A model generated the notes under the pieces. It saw only the letters and a list, made by a program, of their open reading frames with translations. It made no database searches and was not told the DNA's origin. Source: NCED01 sp035493955 (lineage in GTDB: Bacteria > Pseudomonadota > Alphaproteobacteria > Caulobacterales > Caulobacteraceae). Taken from it: a DNA stretch of 39,090 nucleotides. Positions 24,539-33,361 of this stretch are shown here, piece by piece. The DNA is taken from contig DATJHI010000042.1 of the NCBI GenBank assembly GCA_035493955.1, positions 1 to 39,090 on the forward strand. Reading direction: 5' to 3'. A program made the translations under genes and the position numbers. Position 1 is the stretch's first letter, and the number at the start of each line of letters is the position of its first letter.

Positions 24539-26011
24539 ATGGAACGCAGCATCGACATCGGCGGGACGAAGATCTCGACCCAACACTATATCGGCGGCCG
24601 CCGGGTGGACTCGCCGGAACGGTTCGCCCTGTTCTCGCCCATCGACCAGCGCGACCTCGGCGAGGTAGCCCAGGGGCTCGATGCGCACGTGGACGCCGCG
24701 GTGACCGCCGCCGCCGCGGCCTTTCCGGCCTGGGCGGCGCTCGGGGCGGAGGGCCGGCTTCCTTACCTCCAGCGCTTCGCCGAGGAGATCGGCAAGCGGG
24801 CCGAAGTGCTCTGCCTCGCGGAATCCAATGACGCGGGGGTGCTGCTGTCGCGGATGCGCCACGGGGTGGTGCCGCGGGCCATGCTGAACATCACCTGGTT
24901 CGCCGAGCAGGCCCTGACCCTGCAGGACAAGGTGATCGAGACCCCCCAGGCCACCCACTACGTGAAGCACGACCCCACGGGGGTCTGCGCCATCATCACC
25001 CCGTGGAACTCGCCGCTGATGCTGACCACCTGGAAGGCCGGCCCGGCGCTGGCCTCCGGCAATACGGTGGTGATCAAGCCGCCGGAGTGGGCGCCCCTGA
25101 CCTCCTCGCTTCTGGCCGACGCCGCCGATGCGGCGGGCCTGCCCCCGGGCGTGTTCAACGTGGTCCAAGGGACCGGCGCCGTGACCGGCGCGCGCCTGGT
25201 TTCGGACAAGCGCCTGGCGCGGATATCATTCACCGGATCGGCCCCCACTGCGCGGCTGATCGGTAAGGCCGCGGCGGAGAACCTGGTCCCCTGCAGCCTG
25301 GAGCTGGGCGGCAAGTCGCCCTTCATCGTCCTGGCCGACGCCGACCTGGACGCGGCCGCCGCCACCGGCGCCCTGATGTACCGCAACGCCACCCAGATCT
25401 GCCTGGCCGGCACCCGCTTCCTGGTCGCCGCGAAGGTGGCCGAGGCCTTTACGGCGAAGATGCGGGCCTATGTGGAGGCGCTCACCGTCGGCGATCCGCG
25501 CGAGGACGGAACCGAGGTCGGGCCGATCATCCACCCCCGTCAGTTCGAGCGGGTCAAGGGCTATGTCGAGCGGGCCAAGGCGGCCGGTGCACGGGTGCTG
25601 TGGGGCGGCGAACCCCACCCGTTCGGGGCCCTTTACTACCAGCCGACCATGCTGACCGACGTCAAGCAGCACGACGAGATCGTGCAGGAGGAGGTGTTCG
25701 GCCCGGTCCTGGTGCTGCAGACCTTCGCCGACGAGGACGAGGCCGTCGCCATGGCCAACGACGTCGACTACGGCCTGGGCGGGGTCTGCTACGGCGAGAC
25801 CGCCCGCGCCAAGGCGGTGGCCGAGCGGGTCCGCACCGGCTTTATCTGGGTCAACTCCTTCGGCATCCGCGACCTGGCCGCCCCGTTCGGCGGCTGCAAG
25901 CGCTCGGGGATCGGCCGCGAGGGCGGATCCTGGAGCTTCGAGTTCTTCTGCGACGTCAAGGACGTCGTGGTCCCCAAACAGCCGTTCAAGGCCAGTTTCA
26001 GCCACCGCTGA
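24539..26011 (+). CDS. hpaE: 5-carboxymethyl-2-hydroxymuconate semialdehyde dehydrogenase-like enzyme
   Basis: A 490-aa NAD(P)-dependent aldehyde dehydrogenase. In the HPA pathway this enzyme oxidises the ring-fission semialdehyde to the dicarboxylic acid. Visible landmarks are TPWNSPLM, the nucleotide-binding SFTGSAPTARLIGKAA, catalytic Glu255 in ELGGKSP, catalytic Cys288 in QICLAGTR, QEEVFGPVL, and the closing FGGCKRSGIGREGGSWSFEFFCDVKDV, which matches the HpaE/HpcC subgroup better than general ALDHs. First gene of the operon, with AGGGAG 7 nt before the ATG, and directly followed by the dioxygenase that would make its substrate. A related muconic semialdehyde could be the true substrate. 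Confidence 0.8.
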   Translation: MERSIDIGGTKISTQHYIGGRRVDSPERFALFSPIDQRDLGEVAQGLDAHVDAAVTAAAAAFPAWAALGAEGRLPYLQRFAEEIGKRAEVLCLAESNDAGVLLSRMRHGVVPRAMLNITWFAEQALTLQDKVIETPQATHYVKHDPTGVCAIITPWNSPLMLTTWKAGPALASGNTVVIKPPEWAPLTSSLLADAADAAGLPPGVFNVVQGTGAVTGARLVSDKRLARISFTGSAPTARLIGKAAAENLVPCSLELGGKSPFIVLADADLDAAAATGALMYRNATQICLAGTRFLVAAKVAEAFTAKMRAYVEALTVGDPREDGTEVGPIIHPRQFERVKGYVERAKAAGARVLWGGEPHPFGALYYQPTMLTDVKQHDEIVQEEVFGPVLVLQTFADEDEAVAMANDVDYGLGGVCYGETARAKAVAERVRTGFIWVNSFGIRDLAAPFGGCKRSGIGREGGSWSFEFFCDVKDVVVPKQPFKASFSHR

Positions 26012-26027
26012 GGACAGGATCTCCACC

Positions 26028-26882
26028 ATGGGCCAGATCGTCGGCGCCGCGCTCGTCTCCCACCATCCCGGTCTGTTCCAGACCGACGAATTCCGCGTCC
26101 AGGCCGGGGCTGGGGCCGATTCGGACCTGATCCCCGGCTACGACCGGCTCCGCGCCCACATCGACGCGGTGAAGCCGGACGTGCTGGTGATCTTCGACAC
26201 CCACTGGTTCACCACTGGCTTCCATTTGGTGGACGGGGGCGAGGGCTATTCGGGGACCTATCTCTCCGACGAAATGCCCTGGTACCTGCACGGCCAGCAG
26301 TACGCCTACAAGGGCGACCCGGAGTTCGCGGACCTCTGCCAGACCGTGGCCGAGGAGCGCAAGGTGGCGGCCATGGCCATCCACGACCCCGCCCTGCCGC
26401 GGCACTATGCGACCATCAATGTGGTCAACAAGCTCTGCCGGGGCGAGCGGGTGGTCACGGTGGGCAATTGCCAGACCGCCAAGACCCAGCACTTCCTGGA
26501 GATGGGCGAGGTGGTCGGCGAGGCGATCCGGCGCAGCGACCGGCGCGCCGTGCTGCTGGCCTCCGGCGCCCTGTCGCACAAGTTCAACGACCTCGACTGG
26601 GTGCAGAAGAACCCGCGCATCTACCATCAGGACAACGTCTCCGACCCGAAGAACGTCGCCAGCGACCTGGAAGCGATCGAACTGTTCAAGCAGGGGCGCC
26701 ACGACGTGGTGCTCGAGCGCTTCCCCGAATACCGGGCCATTCCCTGGGAAGGGCTGGGCGGGCACTATCTGCAGATGATCGCCGCCCTGGGCGGCGCCGA
26801 GTGCCAAGCCAAGGGCGAAGTGCTTTCCGATTACGAGAACGCCCGCGGGACGGGCAATGTCCACATCTGGTTCGAGGTATAA
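26028..26882 (+). CDS. hpaD: Class III (LigB-type) extradiol dioxygenase, homoprotocatechuate 2,3-dioxygenase-like
   Basis: A 284-aa non-haem iron enzyme expected to cleave a catechol-type ring next to one hydroxyl. The expected iron ligands are present: His12 (or His13) in SHHPG, His59 in FDTHW and Glu241 in WEGLGGH. FDTHW, YLSDEMPWYL, LASGALSHKF and FPEYR track the enterobacterial HpaD/HpcB type closely. It sits 16 nt after the dehydrogenase and 2 nt before the FAH-fold gene, so these are one transcript. The substrate is probably 3,4-dihydroxyphenylacetate or a close relative; the family does not fix this by sequence alone. It is unrelated in fold to the second extradiol enzyme at 36440. 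Confidence 0.8.
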   Translation: MGQIVGAALVSHHPGLFQTDEFRVQAGAGADSDLIPGYDRLRAHIDAVKPDVLVIFDTHWFTTGFHLVDGGEGYSGTYLSDEMPWYLHGQQYAYKGDPEFADLCQTVAEERKVAAMAIHDPALPRHYATINVVNKLCRGERVVTVGNCQTAKTQHFLEMGEVVGEAIRRSDRRAVLLASGALSHKFNDLDWVQKNPRIYHQDNVSDPKNVASDLEAIELFKQGRHDVVLERFPEYRAIPWEGLGGHYLQMIAALGGAECQAKGEVLSDYENARGTGNVHIWFEV

Positions 26883-26884
26883 GA

Positions 26885-27787
26885 ATGAGCGTGCTCGATG
26901 GACCGCGGCGTGAACGCCGCCGCGTGCTGCACAGCGGCAGCACCAACTGGTGCACGCCGATCGGCGAAGGCATCCTGCGCTTCGACGACGGCCGCGAAGT
27001 CCCCGAGACCGACGTGGTCCACCTGGCGCCCTGCCAGCCGACCAAGATCATCTGCGTCCACCTGAGCTACACCTCGCGGGGGATCGAATCCCGCAACACG
27101 CCCCAGCCGACCGAGACCCCGACCTACTTCATGAAGCCGATCACCTGCCTCAACGGGCACGGCGGCGAGATCGTGCGTCCGGACGACTGCCAGTACCTGA
27201 ACTACGAGGGCGAGTTCGCCGCGGTGATCGGCAAGGTCACCCGCAACATCACCCCCGACGAGGCCTGGGACCACATCGCCGGCTTCGCCACGGCGCTGGA
27301 CATGGGGATGCACGATTTCCGCGACACCGACGCCGGCTCGATGATGCGGGTGAAGGGGGCGGACGGCTTCTGCCCGATCGGGCCGGGACTGGTCCGCGGC
27401 GTCGACCCCCGCAAGCAGACCCTGCGCACCTACCGCAACGGCCTGGTGGTGCAGGAGGCGGTGATCGGCGACGAGATGGTCTGGGGTCCCGACTACATGA
27501 TCGCCGACATCGCCCGCCACATCACCCTGATGCCCGGCGACATCATCCTCACCGGCACCCCCTGCCACTCGCGCAGCCTGGAGCCGGGCGACACGATCGA
27601 GTGCGAGATCACCGGTCTGGGGCGCCTGACCAACCACGTGGTTTCCGCCCCGGTCCCGCGCGCGGTCGGGATCGGTCACCCGCCGATGGACACGCCGGAG
27701 GCCCGCCGGGTCGCCAAGGGCGTCGACGAGCGCGTGCCCGACCGGTTCAAGGACAACTACCGCGCCGCTGCGCGTCCGCGCGGCTAG
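26885..27787 (+). CDS. hpaG: FAH-family isomerase/decarboxylase, HpaG-like
   Basis: A 300-aa fumarylacetoacetate-hydrolase-fold enzyme. In the HPA route such proteins decarboxylate 5-oxopent-3-ene-1,2,5-tricarboxylate and isomerise the product. The metal-binding E-x-E is Glu108/Glu110 in YEGEFAAVIGK, with Asp139 (ALDMGMHD) as the probable third ligand, and the substrate-loop motif MRVKGADGFCPIGPGLV. Enterobacterial HpaG is a fused two-domain protein of about 430 aa; here there is one domain with an N-terminal extension of about 50 residues, so one protein would have to do both steps or one step is done elsewhere. The ATG lies 2 nt after the dioxygenase stop with GAGG upstream. Confidence 0.72.
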   Translation: MSVLDGPRRERRRVLHSGSTNWCTPIGEGILRFDDGREVPETDVVHLAPCQPTKIICVHLSYTSRGIESRNTPQPTETPTYFMKPITCLNGHGGEIVRPDDCQYLNYEGEFAAVIGKVTRNITPDEAWDHIAGFATALDMGMHDFRDTDAGSMMRVKGADGFCPIGPGLVRGVDPRKQTLRTYRNGLVVQEAVIGDEMVWGPDYMIADIARHITLMPGDIILTGTPCHSRSLEPGDTIECEITGLGRLTNHVVSAPVPRAVGIGHPPMDTPEARRVAKGVDERVPDRFKDNYRAAARPRG

Positions 27788-27794
27788 CGGGCCG

Positions 27795-29201
27795 ATGGCG
27801 CCCCGCCTCGACGATCTGCGCGCGGCCTTCTCGGGCCGGTTGCTGACCGATCCTCAGGACACCGCGGCGTTCCTGACCGACTGGCGGGGCCTGTGGAAGG
27901 GCGCGGCCCTGGCGGTGGTCCAGCCCGACACGGCCGAGGACGTGGCGGCGGTGGTGCGCTGGTGCGCCGCCAACGGCGTCCCGGTCGTGCCCCAGGGCGG
28001 CAACACCGGGCTCTCCGGCGGAGCGACCCCGGACGAGTCCGGCAAGGCCGTGGTGCTGTCCCTGGCCCGACTGACCCGGATCCGCGAGGTGGACACCACC
28101 AACAACACCCTCACCGTCGAGGCGGGCGTGCTGCTGCAGGCCGTCCAGGCGGCGGCGGAGGAGGCGGGACGCTACTTTCCCCTGAGCCTGGCCGCCGAGG
28201 GCTCCTGCACCATCGGCGGCAACCTAGCCACCAACGCCGGCGGCACGGCGGTGCTGCGCTACGGCAACGCCCGCGAACTGTGCCTCGGGCTGGAGGTGGT
28301 CACGCCCCAGGGCGAGCTCTGGGACGGCCTCAAGGGCCTGCGCAAGGACAACACCGGCTACGACCTGCGCGACCTGTTCATCGGCTCCGAGGGGACGCTC
28401 GGAGTGATCACGGCCGCGGTGCTGAAACTCCATCCGGCTCCGGCGGCGCGCCTGGCCGCCTTCGCCGCCGTGGCTTCGCCCGAGGACGCCCTGAAGCTGC
28501 TCGGTCTGGCCCAGGGCCGGCTGGGTCCCGCGCTCACCGCCTTCGAGCTGGTCTCCGATACCAGCCTCGGCCTGGTGCTGAAGCATTTCCCGACGTGCCG
28601 CAGCCCGCTGGAGGCGCCCGCTCCCTGGTACGTCCTGCTCGAGGTCAGCGACCTGATCGACGAGGCCAGGGCCCGCGAGGCCCTCGAAGGCCTGCTGGAG
28701 GCCGCCTTCGAGGCGGAACTGGTCGCCGACGCCGCGGTGGCCGCCTCCCTGGCCCAGAGCCGGCAGTTGTGGGACCTGCGCGAGAACATCTCCGAGGCCC
28801 AGGGACACGAGGGCAAGACCGTCAAGCACGACATCTCCGTGCCCATCTCCGACATCGCGGCCTTCATCGCCGAGGCGACCGCGGCCCTGTCGGCCCATTT
28901 CCCCGCCAGCCGCCTGGTGGCGTTCGGTCACCTGGGCGACGGCAACCTGCACTTCAACCTGTCGCCTCCCGAGGGCGACCCGGGCGCGGCGCTCCTGGCC
29001 GATCAGGACCCCATCAACCAGCTGGTCCACGACATCGTCCACCGTTACGGCGGCTCGATCTCCGCCGAGCATGGCCTGGGGGTGCTGCGCCGCGACGAGG
29101 CCGCCCGCTACAAGTCGGCGGTCGAACGCGGCCTGATGCGGGCCGTGAAACAGGCCATCGACCCGCAGGGGCTGATGAATCCCGGAAAGGTCCTGGCATG
29201 A
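27795..29201 (+). CDS. FAD-linked D-2-hydroxyacid dehydrogenase (GlcD/D-2-hydroxyglutarate type)
   Basis: A 468-aa flavoenzyme with an N-terminal FAD_binding_4 domain (VVPQGGNTGLSGGA, ACTIGG-like SCTIGGNLATNAGG, NTGYDLRDLFIGSEGTLGVIT) and a C-terminal FAD-oxidase_C domain with the metal-site histidines FGHLGDGNLHFN and SAEHGLG. Family members oxidise D-lactate, glycolate or D-2-hydroxyglutarate to 2-oxo acids and pass electrons to quinone or ETF. It is not a standard hpa gene. Its place inside the operon, together with a 2-oxoacid reductase-like gene at 32330, suggests a 2-hydroxy acid intermediate or an entry substrate such as an aryl-lactate. The start is 7 nt after the previous stop; the ribosome site is weak. 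Its stop overlaps the next start (ATGA). Confidence 0.82.
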   Translation: MAPRLDDLRAAFSGRLLTDPQDTAAFLTDWRGLWKGAALAVVQPDTAEDVAAVVRWCAANGVPVVPQGGNTGLSGGATPDESGKAVVLSLARLTRIREVDTTNNTLTVEAGVLLQAVQAAAEEAGRYFPLSLAAEGSCTIGGNLATNAGGTAVLRYGNARELCLGLEVVTPQGELWDGLKGLRKDNTGYDLRDLFIGSEGTLGVITAAVLKLHPAPAARLAAFAAVASPEDALKLLGLAQGRLGPALTAFELVSDTSLGLVLKHFPTCRSPLEAPAPWYVLLEVSDLIDEARAREALEGLLEAAFEAELVADAAVAASLAQSRQLWDLRENISEAQGHEGKTVKHDISVPISDIAAFIAEATAALSAHFPASRLVAFGHLGDGNLHFNLSPPEGDPGAALLADQDPINQLVHDIVHRYGGSISAEHGLGVLRRDEAARYKSAVERGLMRAVKQAIDPQGLMNPGKVLA

Positions 29202-30631
29202 GCGTCCATCCCAGCCTGATCGGGGGCGAGTGGGTCTCCGGCGCGCCCGCGCCGAACCTCAATCCGTCCGACCTCTCCGACGTGGTGGGCGAGTACGGCC
29301 AGGTGGGGATCAAGGAGGCCGAGGCCGCCGTCGCCGCCGCCCGCGCCGCTTTCCCGGCCTGGTCGCGGGGCGGCGTCCAGGCCCGCGCCGAGCTGCTCGA
29401 CCGCATCGGGACCGAGATCCTAGCCCGCCGGGCCGAGCTGGCGGACCTGCTGTCGCGGGAGGAGGGCAAGACCCTGGCCGAGGCCACGGGGGAGGTGACC
29501 CGGGCCGGCAATATCTTCAAATTCTTCGCCGGCGAGGTGGTGCGCATCCGCGGCGAGACCATGGCCTCCGTGCGTCCGGGCGTGCAGGTGGAGATCACCC
29601 GCGAGCCGGTGGGGGTGGTGGCGCTGATCTGCCCCTGGAACTTCCCCATCGCCATCCCGGCCTGGAAGATCGCCCCGGCCCTGGCCTACGGCAACTGCGT
29701 GGTGTTCAAGCCCGCGGACCTGACGCCGGGCAGCGCCTGGGCCCTGGCCGAGATCATCCACCGCGCCGGCGCGCCCGCGGGCGTGTTCAACCTGGTCATG
29801 GGCCGGGGCTCGGCGCTGGGCCCGGCCTTCACCGGCCCCGGCGTGGACGCGGTCAGCTTCACCGGCTCGACCGGGGTGGGAACGCGCATCCTGAAGGCGG
29901 CGGTCGAGAACGGGATCAAGGTCCAGCTGGAGATGGGGGGCAAGAACCCCCTGGTGGTGCTCGACGACGCCGACCTCGACGTGGCGGTGCGCTGCGCTCT
30001 CGACGGCGCCTACTTCGGCACGGGCCAGCGCTGCACGGCTTCTTCGCGGCTGGTGGTGCAGACAGGGATCCACGACCGCTTCGTCGCCGCCCTCGCCGAA
30101 GCCATGCGCGCCCAGGTGGTCGACGACGCCCGGGCCGCGGGCACGACCATCGGTCCGGTGGTCGACCAGAGCCAGCTCGACCAGGACCTGAGCTATATCG
30201 AGATCGCCGAGGGCGAAGGCGCCCGCCGGGTCGAAGGGGGCGAGCGGTTGCAGCGCGCCGCCCAGGGCTTCTACCTGTCTCCGGCGCTGTTCGTGGACAC
30301 CACCCCGGCCATGCGGATCAACCGCGAAGAGGTGTTCGGCCCCGTGGCCTCGGTGATCCGGGTGAAGGACTACGACGAGGCCCTGGCCACCGCCAACGAC
30401 ACGCCCTTCGGCCTGTGTGCCGGGGTCTGCACCACCTCGCTGAAGCACGCGAGCCACTTCAAGCGCAACGCGGAGACCGGCATGGTGATGGTCAACCTGC
30501 CGACCGCAGGCGTCGACTATCATGTGCCCTTCGGCGGTCGTAAAAGCTCGAGCTACGGTTCGCGCGAACAAGGCGCCTACGCCGCCGAGTTCTACACCAC
30601 GGTCAAGACCGCCTACGTCAACCCGAGCTGA
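29198..30631 (+). CDS. Aldehyde dehydrogenase, probable succinate/ketoglutarate semialdehyde type
   Basis: A 477-aa aldehyde dehydrogenase, distinct from the one at 24539. Landmarks are CPWNFPIAIPAWKIAPAL, SFTGSTGVGTRI, catalytic Glu245 in EMGGKNP, catalytic Cys279 in GQRCTASSR, EEVFGPVAS, and the ending PTAGVDYHVPFGGRKSSSYG with EFYTTVKTAY, which resembles the 2-oxoglutarate semialdehyde dehydrogenase subgroup. In this operon the natural role is oxidising succinate semialdehyde released by the HpaI aldolase, since chemically similar C4/C5 semialdehydes are handled by this subgroup; this is inference. Translationally coupled to the flavoenzyme through ATGA. Confidence 0.82.
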   Translation: MSVHPSLIGGEWVSGAPAPNLNPSDLSDVVGEYGQVGIKEAEAAVAAARAAFPAWSRGGVQARAELLDRIGTEILARRAELADLLSREEGKTLAEATGEVTRAGNIFKFFAGEVVRIRGETMASVRPGVQVEITREPVGVVALICPWNFPIAIPAWKIAPALAYGNCVVFKPADLTPGSAWALAEIIHRAGAPAGVFNLVMGRGSALGPAFTGPGVDAVSFTGSTGVGTRILKAAVENGIKVQLEMGGKNPLVVLDDADLDVAVRCALDGAYFGTGQRCTASSRLVVQTGIHDRFVAALAEAMRAQVVDDARAAGTTIGPVVDQSQLDQDLSYIEIAEGEGARRVEGGERLQRAAQGFYLSPALFVDTTPAMRINREEVFGPVASVIRVKDYDEALATANDTPFGLCAGVCTTSLKHASHFKRNAETGMVMVNLPTAGVDYHVPFGGRKSSSYGSREQGAYAAEFYTTVKTAYVNPS

Positions 30632-30657
30632 ACGGCTCCCATTCCTAAGGCTCGCCG

Positions 30658-31464
30658 ATGGCGCTTTCTCCCGATCTGATCCTCGCCCTGGCCGCCAAGC
30701 TCGACCGCGCCGAGCGCGACCGCAGCCAGGTGCGGCAGTTCTCCCTCGAGCATCCCGAGATCACCATCGAGGACGCCTATGCGATCCAGCGCGAATGGGT
30801 CCGCCTGAAGCTGGACTCGGGGCGCACCCTGAAGGGGCACAAGATCGGCCTGACCTCCCGGGCCATGCAGCGCTCGTCCAACATCACCGAGCCCGACTAC
30901 GGCTCGCTCCTCGACGACATGTTCTTCATGGACGGCCACGACGTGCCGACCGATCGCTTCATCCTGCCCCGGGTGGAGGTGGAGCTGGCCTTCGTGCTGA
31001 AGGACCGGCTGCAGGGTCCTGACTGCACCATCTTCGACGTGCTCTCGGCCACCGACTATGTGGTCCCGGCGCTGGAGATCATCGACGCGCGCCTCCACCA
31101 GGTCGACCCCGAGACCAAGACGACCCGCAAGGTGTTCGACACCATTTCCGACAACGCCGCCAACGCCGGGGTGGTGATGGGCGGCCGGCCGGTCCGGCCC
31201 CTGGACCTCGACCTGCGCTGGGTCTCGGCCATCCTCTACCGCAACGGCGTGATCGAGGAGTCGGGCGTCGCCGCGGCGGTGCTGAACCATCCCGCCAACG
31301 GCCCGGCCTGGCTGGCCAACAAGCTGCACCCCTATGGCGTGACGCTGGAGCCGGGACAGGTGATCCTCGGCGGCTCCTTCACCACACCGATCCCGGCCCG
31401 GCCCGGCGACACCTTCCACGCCGACTACGGCCCGTTGGGCTCCATCTCCGTCCGCTTCGCTTGA
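30658..31464 (+). CDS. hpaH: 2-oxo-hept-4-ene-1,7-dioate hydratase
   Basis: A 268-aa hydratase that adds water to 2-oxohept-4-ene-1,7-dioate to give 4-hydroxy-2-oxoheptanedioate. The match to enterobacterial HpaH is very strong throughout: PEITIEDAYAIQREWVRLK, GRTLKGHKIGLTSRAMQ, EPDYGSLLDDMFF, RKVFDTISDNAANAG and GSFTTPIPARPGDTFHADYG. Length equals the family norm. ATG has AAGG 7 nt upstream. This gene is the firmest evidence that the operon is a homoprotocatechuate-type meta-cleavage pathway. Confidence 0.93.
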   Translation: MALSPDLILALAAKLDRAERDRSQVRQFSLEHPEITIEDAYAIQREWVRLKLDSGRTLKGHKIGLTSRAMQRSSNITEPDYGSLLDDMFFMDGHDVPTDRFILPRVEVELAFVLKDRLQGPDCTIFDVLSATDYVVPALEIIDARLHQVDPETKTTRKVFDTISDNAANAGVVMGGRPVRPLDLDLRWVSAILYRNGVIEESGVAAAVLNHPANGPAWLANKLHPYGVTLEPGQVILGGSFTTPIPARPGDTFHADYGPLGSISVRFA

Positions 31465-31475
31465 GGAACGCCCCT

Positions 31476-32276
31476 TTGGGACCCCTGCACAACCCGTTCA
31501 AGGCCGCGCTCAAGGCCGGCCGGCTCCAGCTCGGCCTCTGGCAGGCGCTGGCCAATCCCTATACCGCCGAGATCTGCGCCGGAGCCGGTTTCGACTGGCT
31601 GCTGTTCGACGGCGAGCACGGTCCCAACGACATCCCGCTGCTGTTGTCCCAGCTGCAGGCGGTCGCCGCCTATCCGGTCCATGCCGTCGGGCGTCCGCCC
31701 ATAGGCGAAACCCGGCTGATCAAGCAGTACCTGGACATCGGCTTCACCACCCTGCTGATCCCGCTGGTCGAGACCGCCGAGCAGGCCGCCGAGCTGGTGC
31801 GGGCGGTGCGCTACCCTCCCGAAGGCGTGCGCGGAGTGGGTAGCGGGATCGCCCGGGCGTCGCGGTTCAACCGCATCCCCGGCTATCTCGACGACGCCAG
31901 CGCGGAGATATGTCTGCTGGTCCAGGTCGAGACGCTCAAGGGCGTGGAGAACCTCCAGGCCATCGCCGCGGTGGAAGGGGTCGACGGCGTGTTCATCGGC
32001 CCGTCGGACCTCAGCGCCGCCATGGGCCTGCGCGGGCAGCCGGGCCATCCGGACGTGCAGGCGGCCATCGCCACCGCGCGGCGTCAGATTTCCGCCGAGG
32101 GCAAGGCGGCCGGTATTTTGTTGACGGACGAGGCCCTGGCCCGCCAGGCCATCGAGGCGGGCTTCACCTTCGTCGCCGTCGCCACCGACGTCGGCCTGTT
32201 GGCGCGGGGCTCGTCCGAGATGGCCGCGCGGTTCGGCGCGGCGGCCAAGCCGACGGCGGCGGGGACCGGCTACTAG
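31476..32276 (+). CDS. hpaI: 4-hydroxy-2-oxoheptanedioate aldolase (HpcH/HpaI family)
   Basis: A 266-aa class II aldolase that splits 4-hydroxy-2-oxoheptanedioate into pyruvate and succinate semialdehyde. Active-site features are His48 (DGEHGPND), Arg73 (GRPP), the metal ligands in LVQVET (Glu) and IGPSDLSA (Asp), and the loop RGVGSGIARASRFNRIPGY. No ATG is available: a TTG at 31461 overlaps the HpaH stop, but the TTG at 31476 has GAGGA 8 nt upstream and gives the N-terminus GPLHNPFKAALKAGR, which lines up with the known start of HpaI; it is preferred. The gene continues the operon after HpaH. Confidence 0.88.
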   Translation: MGPLHNPFKAALKAGRLQLGLWQALANPYTAEICAGAGFDWLLFDGEHGPNDIPLLLSQLQAVAAYPVHAVGRPPIGETRLIKQYLDIGFTTLLIPLVETAEQAAELVRAVRYPPEGVRGVGSGIARASRFNRIPGYLDDASAEICLLVQVETLKGVENLQAIAAVEGVDGVFIGPSDLSAAMGLRGQPGHPDVQAAIATARRQISAEGKAAGILLTDEALARQAIEAGFTFVAVATDVGLLARGSSEMAARFGAAAKPTAAGTGY

Positions 32277-32329
32277 AAGCGCGCCCATCGGCGGCGGCGC
32301 GGCGGCCAAGCCGCCTACAGGAGATTGCC

Positions 32330-33307
32330 ATGCGAGTAGCGATAGCCGGCTTCGGCGCGATCGGCGGCTGGATCGGCGTCAGGATGGCCGAGGCCGGCCA
32401 TGAGGTCAGCGCCTTGGCCCGCGGGGCGACCCTGGCCGCCCTGCGCGAGCGGGGGGCCGAGCTCCGCCAGGGCGACGAGGTCCGCAAGGTGCGGCTGCGC
32501 GCCAGCGACGACCCGGCCGAACTCGGGGTGCAGGACCTGGTGGTGATCGCGGTGAAGGGACCTGCCCTGGCGGCGATCGCCTCGGCCGCGGCCGGCCTGG
32601 TCGGACCCGAGACCGTGATCCTGCCGGCCATGAACGGCGTGCCCTGGTGGTTCTTCGAGGGCCTGCCCGGCGCGTTCGGCGGCAAGCGGCTGGTTTCGGT
32701 CGATCCGGACGCCCGCATCGCCCAGGCGCTGCCCGCCGACCATGTCCTCGGCTGCGTCGTCCACGCCGCCTCGATCTCCCCCGAGCCGGGAGTGATCGTG
32801 CATAAGATGGGCAGGCGCCTGATCCTGGGCGAGCCTGCCGGCGGCGAGTCCGAACGCTTGAGCCGGGTCGCAGCGGCCCTCGGCGACAGCGGCTTCGAGG
32901 TGGAGGTCTGCCGGCGTATCCAGCAGGAGATCTGGTACAAGCTGTGGGGGAACATGACCATGAACCCCCTGTCGGCCATCACCGGCGCGACCTGCGACCG
33001 CATTCTCGACGACCCCCTGGTCAACGCCTACATCCTCCAGATCATGGCCGAGGCGGCGGAGATCGGCGCCCGGATCGGCTGCCCCATTTCCGAAAGCGGA
33101 GAGGATCGAAACGCGGTCACGCGCAAGCTCGGGGCCTTCAAGACCTCCATGCTGCAGGACGTGGAAGCCGGTCGCCCGATCGAGCTCGACGCCCTTTTGA
33201 GCGCGCCGCGGGAGATCGCGGCCATGACCGGCGTATCGACCCCCGCCATCGACAGCCTGCTGGGCATGACCCGGCTGTTCGCCCGGACTCACGGCCTCTA
33301 CGCCTGA
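32330..33307 (+). CDS. Ketopantoate reductase-like NAD(P)H oxidoreductase
   Basis: A 325-aa protein of the 2-dehydropantoate 2-reductase (PanE/ApbA) fold. The N-terminal Rossmann motif is GFGAIGGWIG, with AVKGPAL following, and the C-terminal helical domain carries the probable catalytic Lys204 in IWYKLWGNMTMNPLSAITG. The family includes true PanE and many reductases of other 2-oxo acids. Being the last gene of a catabolic operon, with AGGAG 6 nt before ATG and a 53-nt gap from HpaI, it is more likely a pathway 2-oxo acid reductase than the vitamin B5 enzyme; this is inference. Confidence 0.8.
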   Translation: MRVAIAGFGAIGGWIGVRMAEAGHEVSALARGATLAALRERGAELRQGDEVRKVRLRASDDPAELGVQDLVVIAVKGPALAAIASAAAGLVGPETVILPAMNGVPWWFFEGLPGAFGGKRLVSVDPDARIAQALPADHVLGCVVHAASISPEPGVIVHKMGRRLILGEPAGGESERLSRVAAALGDSGFEVEVCRRIQQEIWYKLWGNMTMNPLSAITGATCDRILDDPLVNAYILQIMAEAAEIGARIGCPISESGEDRNAVTRKLGAFKTSMLQDVEAGRPIELDALLSAPREIAAMTGVSTPAIDSLLGMTRLFARTHGLYA

Positions 33308-33361
33308 GGTCCGGCTGCGCGTTCGGGACGTTTTGCAACGGCGCGACCGCGCCGGGCTGAA

